A stretch of DNA of 53,564 nucleotides from an uncultured Prevotella sp. (GCA_900771975.1 CAAGPV010000052.1:1-53564), one strand, 5' to 3'; counted from the stretch's first letter, positions 17,001-24,916 are shown. A program made the numbers and translations. Notes: a model not told the origin generated them from the letters alone.

Positions 17001-17552
17001 AGACGACAGAGCTGTATGAGTATCTATCAGATGATTCCATATTTCCGGGTTCTGGCGTATTTGCTCAATGTAGTTTTCATAATCTGTCGGCACAGCTATC
17101 TCTATCTTGTGCTTGTGGAGGGTTTCAGTTACCGCCTTCTGCAAGACAAGAGCAAGATCGCCTGGATGGGTCATTGCTCCCAGTCCATAAACATTGACCG
17201 TGAGCAAACGCTTCGTCTCGCGAAGTGAATAAATGGCTTGACGGAGTGTGGCAAACTTTGCGTCCTTATACTCGTAGTCCACCCACTGGCGTATGTCTTC
17301 CACGGCATCACCCAGCAAGTGACTGACAACTGCTACGGCATGGCTCTTGCCAGTGCCGTATGTTCCGTTTATCCAAAAACTCTTGTGGTTGTCAATGTCG
17401 TTTCCACGCACACTCTTTATGACCGTACGCAACACGTTGTTAAATTGTTCATTGGGGATGAACGACACCCATTCACCCTTTTTTTCTTCTGCTATGTCGT
17501 AAGCGGCTTTGCCACCACGAAGCTTTATTATATCGTCATACTTAGTTGCCAT
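14067..17552 (-). CDS. brxC: BREX type 4 BrxC/PglY-like P-loop ATPase
   Basis: The 1161-aa protein starts with a P-loop ATPase domain: FWINGTYGTGKSHAVAVV (Walker A, GTYGTGKS at 63-70) and LLIVWDEFTDV (Walker B, about residue 250). It has the length and layout of BrxC/PglY, the large ATPase of BREX, with a long helical middle and C-terminus. The final 100 residues are low in complexity around NGQQKIIGNGWQQSN. It begins 24 bp after the 152-aa gene and is followed by pglZ after 4 bp. By analogy it would form a DNA-associated complex with PglZ; the precise action is not known. Confidence 0.9.
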   Translation of the reverse strand: MATKYDDIIKLRGGKAAYDIAEEKKGEWVSFIPNEQFNNVLRTVIKSVRGNDIDNHKSFWINGTYGTGKSHAVAVVSHLLGDAVEDIRQWVDYEYKDAKFATLRQAIYSLRETKRLLTVNVYGLGAMTHPGDLALVLQKAVTETLHKHKIEIAVPTDYENYIEQIRQNPEIWNHLIDTHTALSSVVADSDQLAESLKTGDLGIFHRVSDTLREAQLDIRLNNDNIKQWLCEVQDRLTELGTYNGLLIVWDEFTDVMTDAIGVPVLKQLQEVAQKFMNEDSNSYLFLISHPSAFNGIDSEQLKQTDGRYHRMKYNMESVSAFKIMSRKFEIIDEKRHAQMCQQFYTMNPQLLDIFTATSNDQQSTREDLLNLFPLHPGTANLATHYATVVGSSSRSVFEFLGQNDSIREFLDSEEHFLNRDTITADYLWDYVLKVFQDDVTNYGAVTERYNSYKLQVANEGDAYFAVFKGILLLNAFNNVSGENNNGLVTPSEENIHALFAGTRYDGEVETVLQWFNEQGIIQRAPGGLYSVQFSALPSGEIEEKKNEMRKVQYRYTDQVLNFSDAASTVFEKKMMQKVIRPYGFKFFSDHQNEAVLRSQIKNARKDTKTSALFFALLMARNNTELGLLRSFAEKCAEDENDKDLKNIVYLVFDEVFTDAKYEQFIEYQANYACASSHGFLDQQKVHRDHAVSMVKEWMDSVQRGNATVYINGEEKQPISVKHLSSIVNSVISPVIFPYGPDACELLRQKSPSTFWRQQNSKEIVRTFIFATSKDELTTITAQMRPIQYLVQECLDDNMEWKDDVPENHPFKVVYDKVQSIIKYADKSLPFNFDDKFSVLQKPPYGLYGSFAPMAMMAFALKPWANKIFDMQGKPRDKNALIDDIVWLFKVWDDKKSNSKLNFKFQTPEEGKLCKDLISLFKLNNKNNDYSDVTSLKDARYAITAEFLGKKGYPLWTVKYASEAAFDSLPVTLSITDDERRLIDNIVTICMERDLRNPALVKETIDLISELRFEMKNILNVDVAFSDGFKNYLMQLDFINIQEDEVDEVKHFIEQNLQSTVGYWTEEEVEMKALQWNSARNSSANGQQKIIGNGWQQSNSMVSEPPTNNTMQTFHTNSNALEEKREQAKKHIADIVSLDDAKSLLNRLCDECGEWLLDKING

Positions 17553-17576
17553 AAGCGTATGATTGGTTTGTTATAG

Positions 17577-18035
17577 TTATTTTGTCAGGTATCGACTGAT
17601 GATGTTCTGTTTTATATAATTCCTATTCTCTGCGTCTTGTAATAGCTCCCATAGCTCATCGTCCAATTTTGCATAGAGAAGATTCTCGCGGAGGTATTTG
17701 GCAGAAGGAGTAGAAGCCATCTTTGACAGCTCAACTCCTTGTTTCCATATCAGATGATAGAAAGAGGCACTGCTAAGATGAAAGAATGGACGGACAAAGA
17801 ATGACACTTCATATCCTTTTTTATTCCCATTAACTTGTTCATACAACTGGCCAAATCTTTTACGAATAAATTCATTGGATATCATTATCTCGTTTTCAGT
17901 CAAAGCATCCCATTCTATTGCTTCTACTATCGAAGTAATATAGAGAGGCTTAGATAAGGCAACCTTTCCATTAATACTTCCTGTATGAATAGAAAGCATC
18001 ATCTCTGTATATATTGGCAGAAGCGCATTTTTCAT
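17577..18035 (-). CDS. BREX-4-associated small protein, sulfur-binding-domain-like
   Basis: The 152-aa protein resembles the N-terminal domain of Bacteroidales HNH restriction endonucleases, in which a Leu-rich helix is followed by a PFFHL motif with a second F(Y/W)HL, and then by a helix of the form YLRENIEYA.LD.EL.ELL. Here those elements are RPFFHLSS (82-89), SFYHLIW (91-97) and the helix at 114-132 containing YAKLDDELWELL. Related N-terminal domains in ScoMcrA/EcoWI-type enzymes bind phosphorothioate DNA, but the HNH nuclease is absent here. It is one base past brxP and 24 bp before brxC. A role as reader of a sulfur mark is inference; the general homology is from memory of family patterns. 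Confidence 0.6.
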   Translation of the reverse strand: MKNALLPIYTEMMLSIHTGSINGKVALSKPLYITSIVEAIEWDALTENEIMISNEFIRKRFGQLYEQVNGNKKGYEVSFFVRPFFHLSSASFYHLIWKQGVELSKMASTPSAKYLRENLLYAKLDDELWELLQDAENRNYIKQNIISRYLTK

Positions 18036-18036
18036 C

Positions 18037-20541
18037 TTATATTGTCATTGCCTTCAATACTGTAAAAGGTGTCAAATCTTCACGAAGCGTAATATGGTCT
18101 AATCCCATTGCAAGTTCTGCAACCAATACTCTGTTACTCTCAGAACTGATTGTTCTTAATTTTCGGAGCAATGCTTGTCTTGTTGTCCTAAATTCTTTGA
18201 AAATGCCATGTTCTTCTTCGGTTTTGTACAGGTCTGAAACCCTGAGCATAGACAATTCATGTTCTTTGGCAAATTTATAGATGGAGTAAGCCACTGCTTC
18301 AACACTTATATCATCGTATTCTTTTCGACATAATCCTTCCTTGCCCAAGTCCACTCCTTGCAGACAGTCGTCACCGATAGGCGTCTTTTTCATCAAGTCA
18401 CATAATGCTATAGCTGCATTTCCTATGGTGGAAATAGAACCTGAGAATTCTTGATTTGAAATCTCTTCTTTTATTACTTTAGCGTTATAATTTTGGCTTG
18501 TCGTAATATTATTGCAGTACCATCTTACAATATATGAATTGTAAGAAAGGTTTATAAATGCCACTTCCCAAAACAAGGACGGATTCTCTGCATAGATGGT
18601 TTGCATAAGTGCTCCTTGTTCTGTTAGATTATTCTTTAGATCCGTAATTTCGGCATCCCTCATCCATGCCTTAAAAGAATCGACTTGAGCTGTTCCCAAA
18701 CTATTCTCTTTCCAAAATCCAATGGGGTCAATGAAATATTCTTCCACCCATTCATCACGTAGACCAAACTTTTTATATCCTTGGATCTTCGTGTTTATCT
18801 TTCTTTCAGAATCTGTTACCATACGTATGCAATCTGCAGTTATACATCCCCTGTCATGTGCATTGAAACATTTGTGACAATGGATGCATTTATTTTTATC
18901 AATGTTTATTTGCGGTACTATAGAAAGTGCGCCAGTAGGACAATCCACCTCACACACCTCACAATGTACACAATATGCTGTTTTATAAGTTAAACGTCTT
19001 AAAAGAAATGTCAGCTCGTTTGGCAACCTACCATTAACCTCTAATATCGATTTGTTATTTGTTTCTTTTATAGCAAACGGAAAAATATTTTTCTTAAAAT
19101 GAAGTTCTCCTTCAAAGCCTTTGTCCGTATTCTTTATAATATAAGGACATAAGGCAGGAAGCCATTTGAGAAAGGAATGCTTTGCATCCGTTATTTCTGC
19201 GATGAAATTCAGAGCTGAAAGTTCTGATTTGAATAGCACTTTAGGATAAGATTCCTTTCTGTTTCCTAATGGTTTCAATTTCCATTTCCTTTCAGAAAGG
19301 AAATTGCCGAAGTTGGCAATCTTGACTTGTGAAGCGTATTCCTTCAATTTTTCCACAAATGGCTGTAATTCTTTAGGATAAGTTTCTTGTATAACCATGT
19401 CATCCCAGGAAGTCGAAAATGGACAAATTAAACATCCTACACGCGCTTTGCCTTTACGATATGCAGAATTAATGGGTAAATTTTGTTCAAATAAGTACAA
19501 GAAAATCTCTACCGAATTCCATCCAATTATAGGATGTGCATTATAGATAAACGTATGTTTTCCTTTGCCTAATCGTTGATATCCTTCTCTCCTTACAGAC
19601 TCCTCCGCTCTCACTCCATCGAAAGTCAATACATGTGCCTGCTTATTTCCTTCAACTTTCAACATTCGGTACAACGGTGCCGTCTTCATCACCGAGCAGC
19701 ACCAACGGTGATTGTCGCTTGGTGTGCCAATCTTGTCCCAATAGTTCAGTACCGATTCGTGGTTGCGGGCTGTAAGGAAACGGAGTGAAGGAAACTTCTT
19801 TTTATAGTACGCCTCCACGTCTTTGTAAAGAGCGAGAGAAGGAGGCAGTTCATAGCCCGTATCGCTATATATCACTTCGAAGTCTGTCGGAGGAATGGCA
19901 CGTGTACACAAGTCGAGTACCACTTGCGAATCCTTACCACCAGAGAAACTTGCTATAAAGCGGTCTATTTTGGTAGATAGTAGCACACGCTTGCCTTCTT
20001 TTTCTGCCGTAGCAAGTGGCATGATGTCGAACGAGTCACAATCCTGTTTAACCACAGCCATGCGTTGCTTGTTCTTCTTTTCCACGCGCTCTGCCATCGT
20101 CTCGAAGTCCAGTTTGTTGGCATCTGCCTTGTTGTAGGTTTTATTTGCTTTGGCATACGCCAAATAAGTGTCACGGATAAATTCTATGGCTTCATTCTCC
20201 AATACGAACATCAAATCAGATGTACGCTGAAGCATCTTCTTCACGTCAACAGGCACCAGCTCCATTGGTTCTATACCAGGTTGTATCTCCAGTGTAGGTT
20301 TGGTGTATATATTGGCGCCCTTGGCATCAAAGAGCCTGACTCCCCGATACCAATACTGCTTGTTGACAGCCCACATAATCGGCTCTTTTGTGCGAGGATA
20401 GGTCCAGCCTAATTTATCAAGTCCCAACAAGTCAAGCTCTTCAAAGAACACAGGACGAGGGGAGATACCCAACGTACCTTCCACAATGCGAGAGTGGAGC
20501 AGTACTCCTCCCGTTTCCTTATCCCATGTTATTTTATACAT
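18037..20541 (-). CDS. brxP: BREX type 4 BrxP, PAPS-reductase-family protein with ferredoxin domain
   Basis: The 834-aa protein has a PP-loop adenylyl-binding core, FIASFSGGKDSQVVLDL (SGGKDS at 200-205), with DTGYELP (227-233), paired cysteines WCCSVMK (C281, C282), FDGVRAEES and CLICPFS (C370, C373). It then has a bacterial ferredoxin domain with CVHCEVCEVDCP (524-535) and CIHCHKCFNAHDRGC (552-566), two 4Fe-4S-type clusters. The core is like DndC, the enzyme that activates DNA phosphates for sulfur insertion, rather than metabolic CysH, which is about 240 residues. It is the first gene of the BREX operon, where type 4 systems carry brxP in place of a methyltransferase. Sulfur modification of DNA is the likely role but is not proven by sequence. 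Confidence 0.92.
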   Translation of the reverse strand: MYKITWDKETGGVLLHSRIVEGTLGISPRPVFFEELDLLGLDKLGWTYPRTKEPIMWAVNKQYWYRGVRLFDAKGANIYTKPTLEIQPGIEPMELVPVDVKKMLQRTSDLMFVLENEAIEFIRDTYLAYAKANKTYNKADANKLDFETMAERVEKKNKQRMAVVKQDCDSFDIMPLATAEKEGKRVLLSTKIDRFIASFSGGKDSQVVLDLCTRAIPPTDFEVIYSDTGYELPPSLALYKDVEAYYKKKFPSLRFLTARNHESVLNYWDKIGTPSDNHRWCCSVMKTAPLYRMLKVEGNKQAHVLTFDGVRAEESVRREGYQRLGKGKHTFIYNAHPIIGWNSVEIFLYLFEQNLPINSAYRKGKARVGCLICPFSTSWDDMVIQETYPKELQPFVEKLKEYASQVKIANFGNFLSERKWKLKPLGNRKESYPKVLFKSELSALNFIAEITDAKHSFLKWLPALCPYIIKNTDKGFEGELHFKKNIFPFAIKETNNKSILEVNGRLPNELTFLLRRLTYKTAYCVHCEVCEVDCPTGALSIVPQINIDKNKCIHCHKCFNAHDRGCITADCIRMVTDSERKINTKIQGYKKFGLRDEWVEEYFIDPIGFWKENSLGTAQVDSFKAWMRDAEITDLKNNLTEQGALMQTIYAENPSLFWEVAFINLSYNSYIVRWYCNNITTSQNYNAKVIKEEISNQEFSGSISTIGNAAIALCDLMKKTPIGDDCLQGVDLGKEGLCRKEYDDISVEAVAYSIYKFAKEHELSMLRVSDLYKTEEEHGIFKEFRTTRQALLRKLRTISSESNRVLVAELAMGLDHITLREDLTPFTVLKAMTI

Positions 20542-20621
20542 TTCGGCTCTGCCTTTTTGTGCGGATAGAACCCCTATCTCCGCCGATAATTGTAAAAGTT
20601 AGCATGCCTCTACAAAAATAA

Positions 20622-20945
20622 AGCGTGGGATTCGCCTTTGCCCATCCCACATGTCGAGGCCTTCGCATTGCCCTAATCGTCGAGACGGACAACGCTGAAA
20701 GCCCACGCATGGTATATATTAATCCCATACGTGAGCAACCGTATACATACAATAAGTACATATACGACAAATCACGGCAGGGTATAATATACCTTACCGT
20801 GAGCATTTACTGGTTGCCACCGTCCTTTGACGATTACTGTAAGTTGCGAAGTTACGACATGTCAAAGACAGGCGCTAAGTAAACGCCCATTTCCATAAAG
20901 TCAAAACCCACCCGCTTGCCCTTTGGGCTTTCAGCAAGTGGATAT
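20622..20945 (-). ncRNA. Candidate structured RNA of about 320 nt upstream of brxP
   Basis: The minus strand holds a chain of hairpins: CTTTGAC/GTCAAAG (20867-20825), CACGG/CCGTG with inner GGTATA/TATACC (20801-20773), an 11-bp stem with two G-U pairs (20766-20740), a 12-bp stem with two G-U pairs (20736-20701), and GTGGGAT/ATCCCAC (20650-20625) followed by GCTTTATTTTT as a terminator. The wobble pairs work only on the minus strand, indicating the transcribed strand. A TAATTTTG box at 20959-20952 could start it. It is not tmRNA, RNase P or SRP RNA by visible signatures. It could be a brxP leader or a separate RNA. Confidence 0.6.
20625..20650 (-). terminator. Terminator of the structured RNA, 84 bp before brxP
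   Basis: On the minus strand GTGGGAT and ATCCCAC pair around a 12-nt loop and are followed by GC and a T-rich run at about 20622-20613. It could act as an attenuator of the BREX operon. Confidence 0.65.
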
Positions 20946-20951
20946 CTCGTG

Positions 20952-20959
20952 CAAAATTA
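20952..20959 (-). promoter_or_regulatory. Possible -7 element of the structured RNA
   Basis: TAATTTTG on the minus strand fits the Bacteroidetes -7 form, placed about 10 bp before the first hairpin. I see no good -33 TTTG at the right distance, so the call is tentative. Confidence 0.4.
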
Positions 20960-21053
20960 ACGCAAAACATTAAGAATCACGAATGTTTATCTGTGTTTTT
21001 CACGCTAAAGATAAAAATATAACGATTGTGTGTGATAAATTTCTCTCAAAAGT

Positions 21054-22421
21054 CTATTTTGAGCATTCTTTCGCCCCAGGCATCTTCTTATAAACGAATC
21101 CTTCACCACCGGGGAAGTAAGCTTCAAATACAATGCTGAGGAACAGGGCGATATTCTTACGCTTCTTGCCAATCTTGAAGAAAGCGGAACTGGCATACGC
21201 CATTAGGTCGGCTTGGCTGCACTTGGCATTGACAGCAATATTGACTTTAGGTATTACTATCTGGTAACGCTCGGCAAAGGCTATGGCACAAGTGTTGATG
21301 GCCTCTTGATCTTCTTTGCTGAACACGCTCATCTTCGCTGCAAACCAGTCGAGTGCTTCTTGCATTCTGTGCTGCTGCTCTTCATCCACGACTTGCGACA
21401 TTGCTGCCACACGTTCCAGTTCAAGTTTCTCTACCGTGTCCTCAAGCACCGACACCTTTGCGTTATGATTGCTCAGACGTATAGTTACAACCTTCCCGTT
21501 CTTGGTTTCAAATGTAGCATACTCACTGCTGCCATATCGCTTTGCCCCAAGTGCTTTTGCTACATCACCAGTGAAAGTTTTCGGATAATTTGAAAAATTA
21601 TCGTATTCTGTGGCCAGTGTGTCAAGATTATTGAGTATCTTTGCACCATCAGCACTTGAAACGACAGTTGGTTGATGTTTCTCGTCACGAGAAACGGACG
21701 CGGTTTCAAGTGCTCTTTTTCTTTTAGCTTCCAGTCGAACACCTCTTCCATTCGCCAAGTCCAGCACCTTCTGTCCCTCAGCCGCGCCCAGCACCTCTAT
21801 GCCGCTCTCACGCAACTTGTCGATAACAGCATCACGCAACACCTCTTCCCCATGGCTCGGATTCTCCACAACATCAGCTTTATGCTGACGCGCCTCCATT
21901 TTCTCCTTGGACGCCTCCATTTTCTTCCCTTTCCCTTGCTCCTCTGCGGTTTTTGCTGTACCTTTGCCATCAGTCAACTCCCGTTCAGTTGGATATTGGT
22001 CGGAATTGGGCCGACTGAGAAGTGCCTCCTGTTCGGGAGTTATTGTTTCACTCCTGTAAATAATTTCCTCATTAGTTGGAAGATTTGCGTCATTTCTACG
22101 CCCGAACAGCGTTGATATGGCATTTATTTCCATATCGCGTCCAGCGTTCTTTACGTCAACGCCAACCACAACGTATTCACCTTTCTCTGTTTTGAGAGTG
22201 GTGTATATTCTAAAGCCTTTGTCTTTATCTGCCAATCGTGCTATAGCAAATAGGTGTCCAAGAGCATTTGGTATCTGTTCCCATTCCTCTTTAGTAAAGT
22301 CGTGCGAACCGTCCTTGCCAAAATGACGCGAAATAACGCCATACCTAATCGTGAATTTGGAGCCTGTTAGCCCAAGCTTCTTCATAAATTCAGGTGTTTT
22401 TGCAAGGTCAAAAAATTTCAT
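21054..22421 (-). CDS. MuF_C/BECR-like nuclease-domain protein (mobile-element polyvalent remnant)
   Basis: The 455-aa frame (from the ATG at 22421) opens with a segment that resembles the MuF_C/PBECR group of BECR-fold nuclease domains: ITIRYGVI-type start (FTIRYGVISRHFGK), FTKEEWEQIPNALGHLFAIA, FRIYTTLKTEKGEYVVVGVDV and INAISTLFGRRN, at about residues 20-110. A second region (about 270-330) with YATFETKNGKVVTIRLSNHNA resembles segments of polyvalent proteins from conjugative elements. The frame stays open upstream to 22664 with a charged coiled-coil, so the true start is uncertain. It lies alone at the island edge. Toxin-like RNase activity is possible but unproven. Confidence 0.65.
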   Translation of the reverse strand: MKFFDLAKTPEFMKKLGLTGSKFTIRYGVISRHFGKDGSHDFTKEEWEQIPNALGHLFAIARLADKDKGFRIYTTLKTEKGEYVVVGVDVKNAGRDMEINAISTLFGRRNDANLPTNEEIIYRSETITPEQEALLSRPNSDQYPTERELTDGKGTAKTAEEQGKGKKMEASKEKMEARQHKADVVENPSHGEEVLRDAVIDKLRESGIEVLGAAEGQKVLDLANGRGVRLEAKRKRALETASVSRDEKHQPTVVSSADGAKILNNLDTLATEYDNFSNYPKTFTGDVAKALGAKRYGSSEYATFETKNGKVVTIRLSNHNAKVSVLEDTVEKLELERVAAMSQVVDEEQQHRMQEALDWFAAKMSVFSKEDQEAINTCAIAFAERYQIVIPKVNIAVNAKCSQADLMAYASSAFFKIGKKRKNIALFLSIVFEAYFPGGEGFVYKKMPGAKECSK

Positions 22422-22742
22422 GTTGAATATTTTTGATGCAAAAGCCTTTCCTTTACTGAAAAGCGTACTTATTACATCGCCTATTGTCGGTGTTGCTGTG
22501 CCTTCGCCTTCAGTTCCTCCCTCACGCTCCTTACGCGCTGCTTCTTCCTCATCAGCACGCTTCCTCTGCTTGCTTCGCTTCTTTCTTCTTTCTTTCTTTC
22601 TTCCTCTGCTTGCTGCCTTTCCGCGTCTGCTTGTTTCCTTTCCGTTTCTGCTTTCCTTAATGTCTTATCATGCGACTTTGTCAATAGCAAAAGAAGTTAT
22701 TGTCATCAGCACAAAGAAGAAAACAAAAAAGAGTCTTTTCAT
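22422..22742 (-). pseudogene. Out-of-frame signal peptide and coiled-coil upstream of the nuclease-like gene
   Basis: An ATG at 22742-22740 begins a clear signal peptide (MKRLFFVFFF...TITSFA) ending in a TGA-TAA pair at 22670-22665, in the same frame as the gene at 21054-22421. Between them the best coiled-coil reading (KAETERKQADAERQQAEEERK) is in another frame, and after a GAAA-rich tract (22575-22605) the sensible reading (ADEEEAARKERE) returns to the first frame. Two frame changes therefore separate the signal peptide from the domain. The gene is either broken or switched by slippage at the repeat tract. Confidence 0.6.
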
Positions 22743-22887
22743 GATAGGATTATTCTTGGCATTATTTTCAAAGGTAACAAAAGAATGCTAACAGGCTTAT
22801 AGTTTGAAGGAGTTTTTTGAAAAATCCATTTCTATAATAAAACCGCTTGTTTTCCGTTCTTTCTATAAACAAAAAGTGATTTATGAA

Positions 22888-23793
22888 ATGTTGAATTCGC
22901 TCTCCATACTATTGCCTTCTTACAACAACAATTGCGTTTCGCTGGTCAAGCAACTTCATCGGCAAGCCGAACTTTTATGTCCACAGGGGCTTCGTTATGA
23001 GATTATTGTTGCTGATGATGGGTCGACCAATTTCACGACCATTGCCAGCAACCAACAGATAGAGCAATTGAGCCACTGCCGTTTTATACGACGCAACCAC
23101 AATAGCGGGAGGGCTGCCATCAGAAATTTTTTGGCTCAACAGGCTTCTCAAGAATATCTTTTGTTCATAGATAGCGACCGCATGCCAGGTAGCAAACTGT
23201 TCCTATACAACTATCTGTCACTAAAGGAAGTGTCTGTCGCATGTGGGGGATTGCACATTGTGGGGGATAAAAAAGAGATAAAAGGCAACATCCGTTTTCT
23301 GCTTGAAAGAAAATATGAATTGCACAACACGGCAAGAGAACGTAGTGAAAAGCCTTACCACAATTTCAACACCTCCAATTTTATGGTTCGTAGGGACATT
23401 CTCTTGGCCCATCCATTTGATAAACGTTTTCTCAAATACGGCTATGAAGACGTTCTTTGGGGCAAGGTTCTGAAAGCGTATAACATTCCCATTCAACATA
23501 TCGACAACCCCATCCTACTAAATGACTTTGAGACCAACTCCGAATATCTTTCAAAAACCGAAGAAGGCATTGACACCCTCTTCACTTTCCAAGACGATTT
23601 GCGCGGATTTAACGGGCTTCTTGCTTTAACTGACAGACTCAACGCGTTACATCTTGCCAAACCCATCTCTTGGGTGTTCCGATTTTTCCACAAGTCCATC
23701 AAGCGGAATCTTCTGGGAGCTCATCCGTCCATTCTCTTATTCCATTTTTACAAATTAGGACTTCTGCTTTGCCGGCAGTCTGCTAAAGAATAA
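22888..23793 (+). CDS. Family 2 glycosyltransferase
   Basis: Starting at the ATG at 22888 gives a 301-aa GT-A fold enzyme opening with LSILLPSYNNN, the usual GT2 start; an earlier ATG at 22804 would add 28 residues with no family support. EIIVADDGST carries the nucleotide-binding Asp and LLFIDSDRMPG the DxD metal motif. FNTSNFMVRRDIL and YGYEDVLWGKVL match the acceptor and the ED motif. There is no membrane helix apart from a hydrophobic tail. It probably transfers a sugar to a surface glycan. Its 3' end overlaps the convergent gene by 11 bp. Confidence 0.88.
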   Translation: MLNSLSILLPSYNNNCVSLVKQLHRQAELLCPQGLRYEIIVADDGSTNFTTIASNQQIEQLSHCRFIRRNHNSGRAAIRNFLAQQASQEYLLFIDSDRMPGSKLFLYNYLSLKEVSVACGGLHIVGDKKEIKGNIRFLLERKYELHNTARERSEKPYHNFNTSNFMVRRDILLAHPFDKRFLKYGYEDVLWGKVLKAYNIPIQHIDNPILLNDFETNSEYLSKTEEGIDTLFTFQDDLRGFNGLLALTDRLNALHLAKPISWVFRFFHKSIKRNLLGAHPSILLFHFYKLGLLLCRQSAKE

Positions 23794-24916
23794 TTTCCGC
23801 TACATAATTGTGCTTGTAGTTGTCTGCCTCTCTACGCAAATAAAGCAATAGCTTGACACAGGTTCCTTGCTTGACGGCAGACAAGTCTATCCGTCGTTCT
23901 CCCAAACCGATATATGCCCAACCGTCACGCATCACCTGTCCTTCGGGAGTTGGTTGAATAGGCGACGTGATATGATAATGCAACTCTTCTTTCGGCATAT
24001 TAATCTCCGTCACTACTGCTTCATACAGCCCAAAGGCCTTGCAGCCTTCTTCAAAACTGATGGTCTGCAAGATGGCAGCCGACTTGAAACGGTCTTTTTG
24101 GGGGATAATCGGGCAAAAACGCACAAAAGAACGGGCCTGTGGAGCCACCATCGGACTGTCTGCAACAAAATGGCGTGACAACGAATCATACACATGCCAA
24201 TGGCCGTGCTCCATATCTATCCCGTCTATAAACCCCACCTCTACGGGAAAAAGGGCATCCACCACGTTGTCAGATTGCCGAATCCTAACTGCACATTCAT
24301 CGCCCCTTCCCGACTTTCTGCTTACCACTTCATACACGTTGCCTTGTATCTCTGCCAACGGACAAGAAAACAAAAAGCTTTCAGCCACCAGTTCGCTGCC
24401 GTCAGCAGCCACCAATTTCACGGCATGTTCCTTCTGCTCTTCACTGACATTTCCAAACACCTTAACGGCATACATATAACGGCATACACTTTGCGAGCCG
24501 TCTCCTTCACTGGGATGACGCAACCAATAGGTCTGTATGGCGCGATCGGTACGGTCCTTTAGGGAAGGAAACATCTTTCCCTTGTCATCTACGTGTCCTG
24601 CCCGGTCTTCTGTTCTCAATAGTCTGTCATATCCCCACGCTTTCAGAAAGTTAGGTAAGTTGAAATCATCATATTTTCCACTCACTTTGAGAGCCAGCCC
24701 CAACATACACGAATTGACAAGCATCGGGCAAGGCTGCTTGAGCTTTATGTAGGCTGCCAGCAACGTTCGAGCTTGCTTTGAGCCCATTTCCACATAATGG
24801 GCACGCAAATAATAATAGATGTCCCATGCCGTTGCTTCTGGATGAGAGGCTCCATTTGCTATCGAAGAAAGCAAATGATCCCATGAGGGTTGTTTGGAAA
24901 CTTGTGAAGGAGTCAT
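23783..24916 (-). CDS. Conserved Bacteroidales-type protein of unknown function
   Basis: A 377-aa soluble protein without signal peptide or membrane segment. The first 90 residues are helical (WDIYYYLRAHYVEMGSKQARTLLAAYIKL), and the rest is beta-rich with repeated short strands. I recognise no catalytic motif. It faces away from ndk across a 180-bp spacer, with a TACATTTG promoter box at 24981-24974. Its 3' end overlaps the glycosyltransferase gene. Confidence 0.8.
   Translation of the reverse strand: MTPSQVSKQPSWDHLLSSIANGASHPEATAWDIYYYLRAHYVEMGSKQARTLLAAYIKLKQPCPMLVNSCMLGLALKVSGKYDDFNLPNFLKAWGYDRLLRTEDRAGHVDDKGKMFPSLKDRTDRAIQTYWLRHPSEGDGSQSVCRYMYAVKVFGNVSEEQKEHAVKLVAADGSELVAESFLFSCPLAEIQGNVYEVVSRKSGRGDECAVRIRQSDNVVDALFPVEVGFIDGIDMEHGHWHVYDSLSRHFVADSPMVAPQARSFVRFCPIIPQKDRFKSAAILQTISFEEGCKAFGLYEAVVTEINMPKEELHYHITSPIQPTPEGQVMRDGWAYIGLGERRIDLSAVKQGTCVKLLLYLRREADNYKHNYVAEIIL

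Noticed and set aside
16506..17228. 240-residue open frame antisense to brxC
   Set aside because: It mirrors the P-loop coding sequence of brxC and has no supporting motif or promoter.
18037..20541. Metabolic PAPS reductase (CysH) for sulfate assimilation
   Set aside because: The protein is over three times the length of CysH, has a ferredoxin domain, and lies in an operon with pglZ, brxC and brxL.
20625..20882. 85-residue plus-strand frame upstream of brxP
   Set aside because: The region is a chain of stems whose wobble pairs favour a minus-strand RNA; the frame starts in the terminator stem. The open frame is probably incidental, though conservation of the translation was not tested.
20622..20959. 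tmRNA, RNase P RNA or a retron RNA
   Set aside because: There is no tmRNA tag or tRNA-like end, no RNase P conserved core, and no reverse transcriptase in the window.
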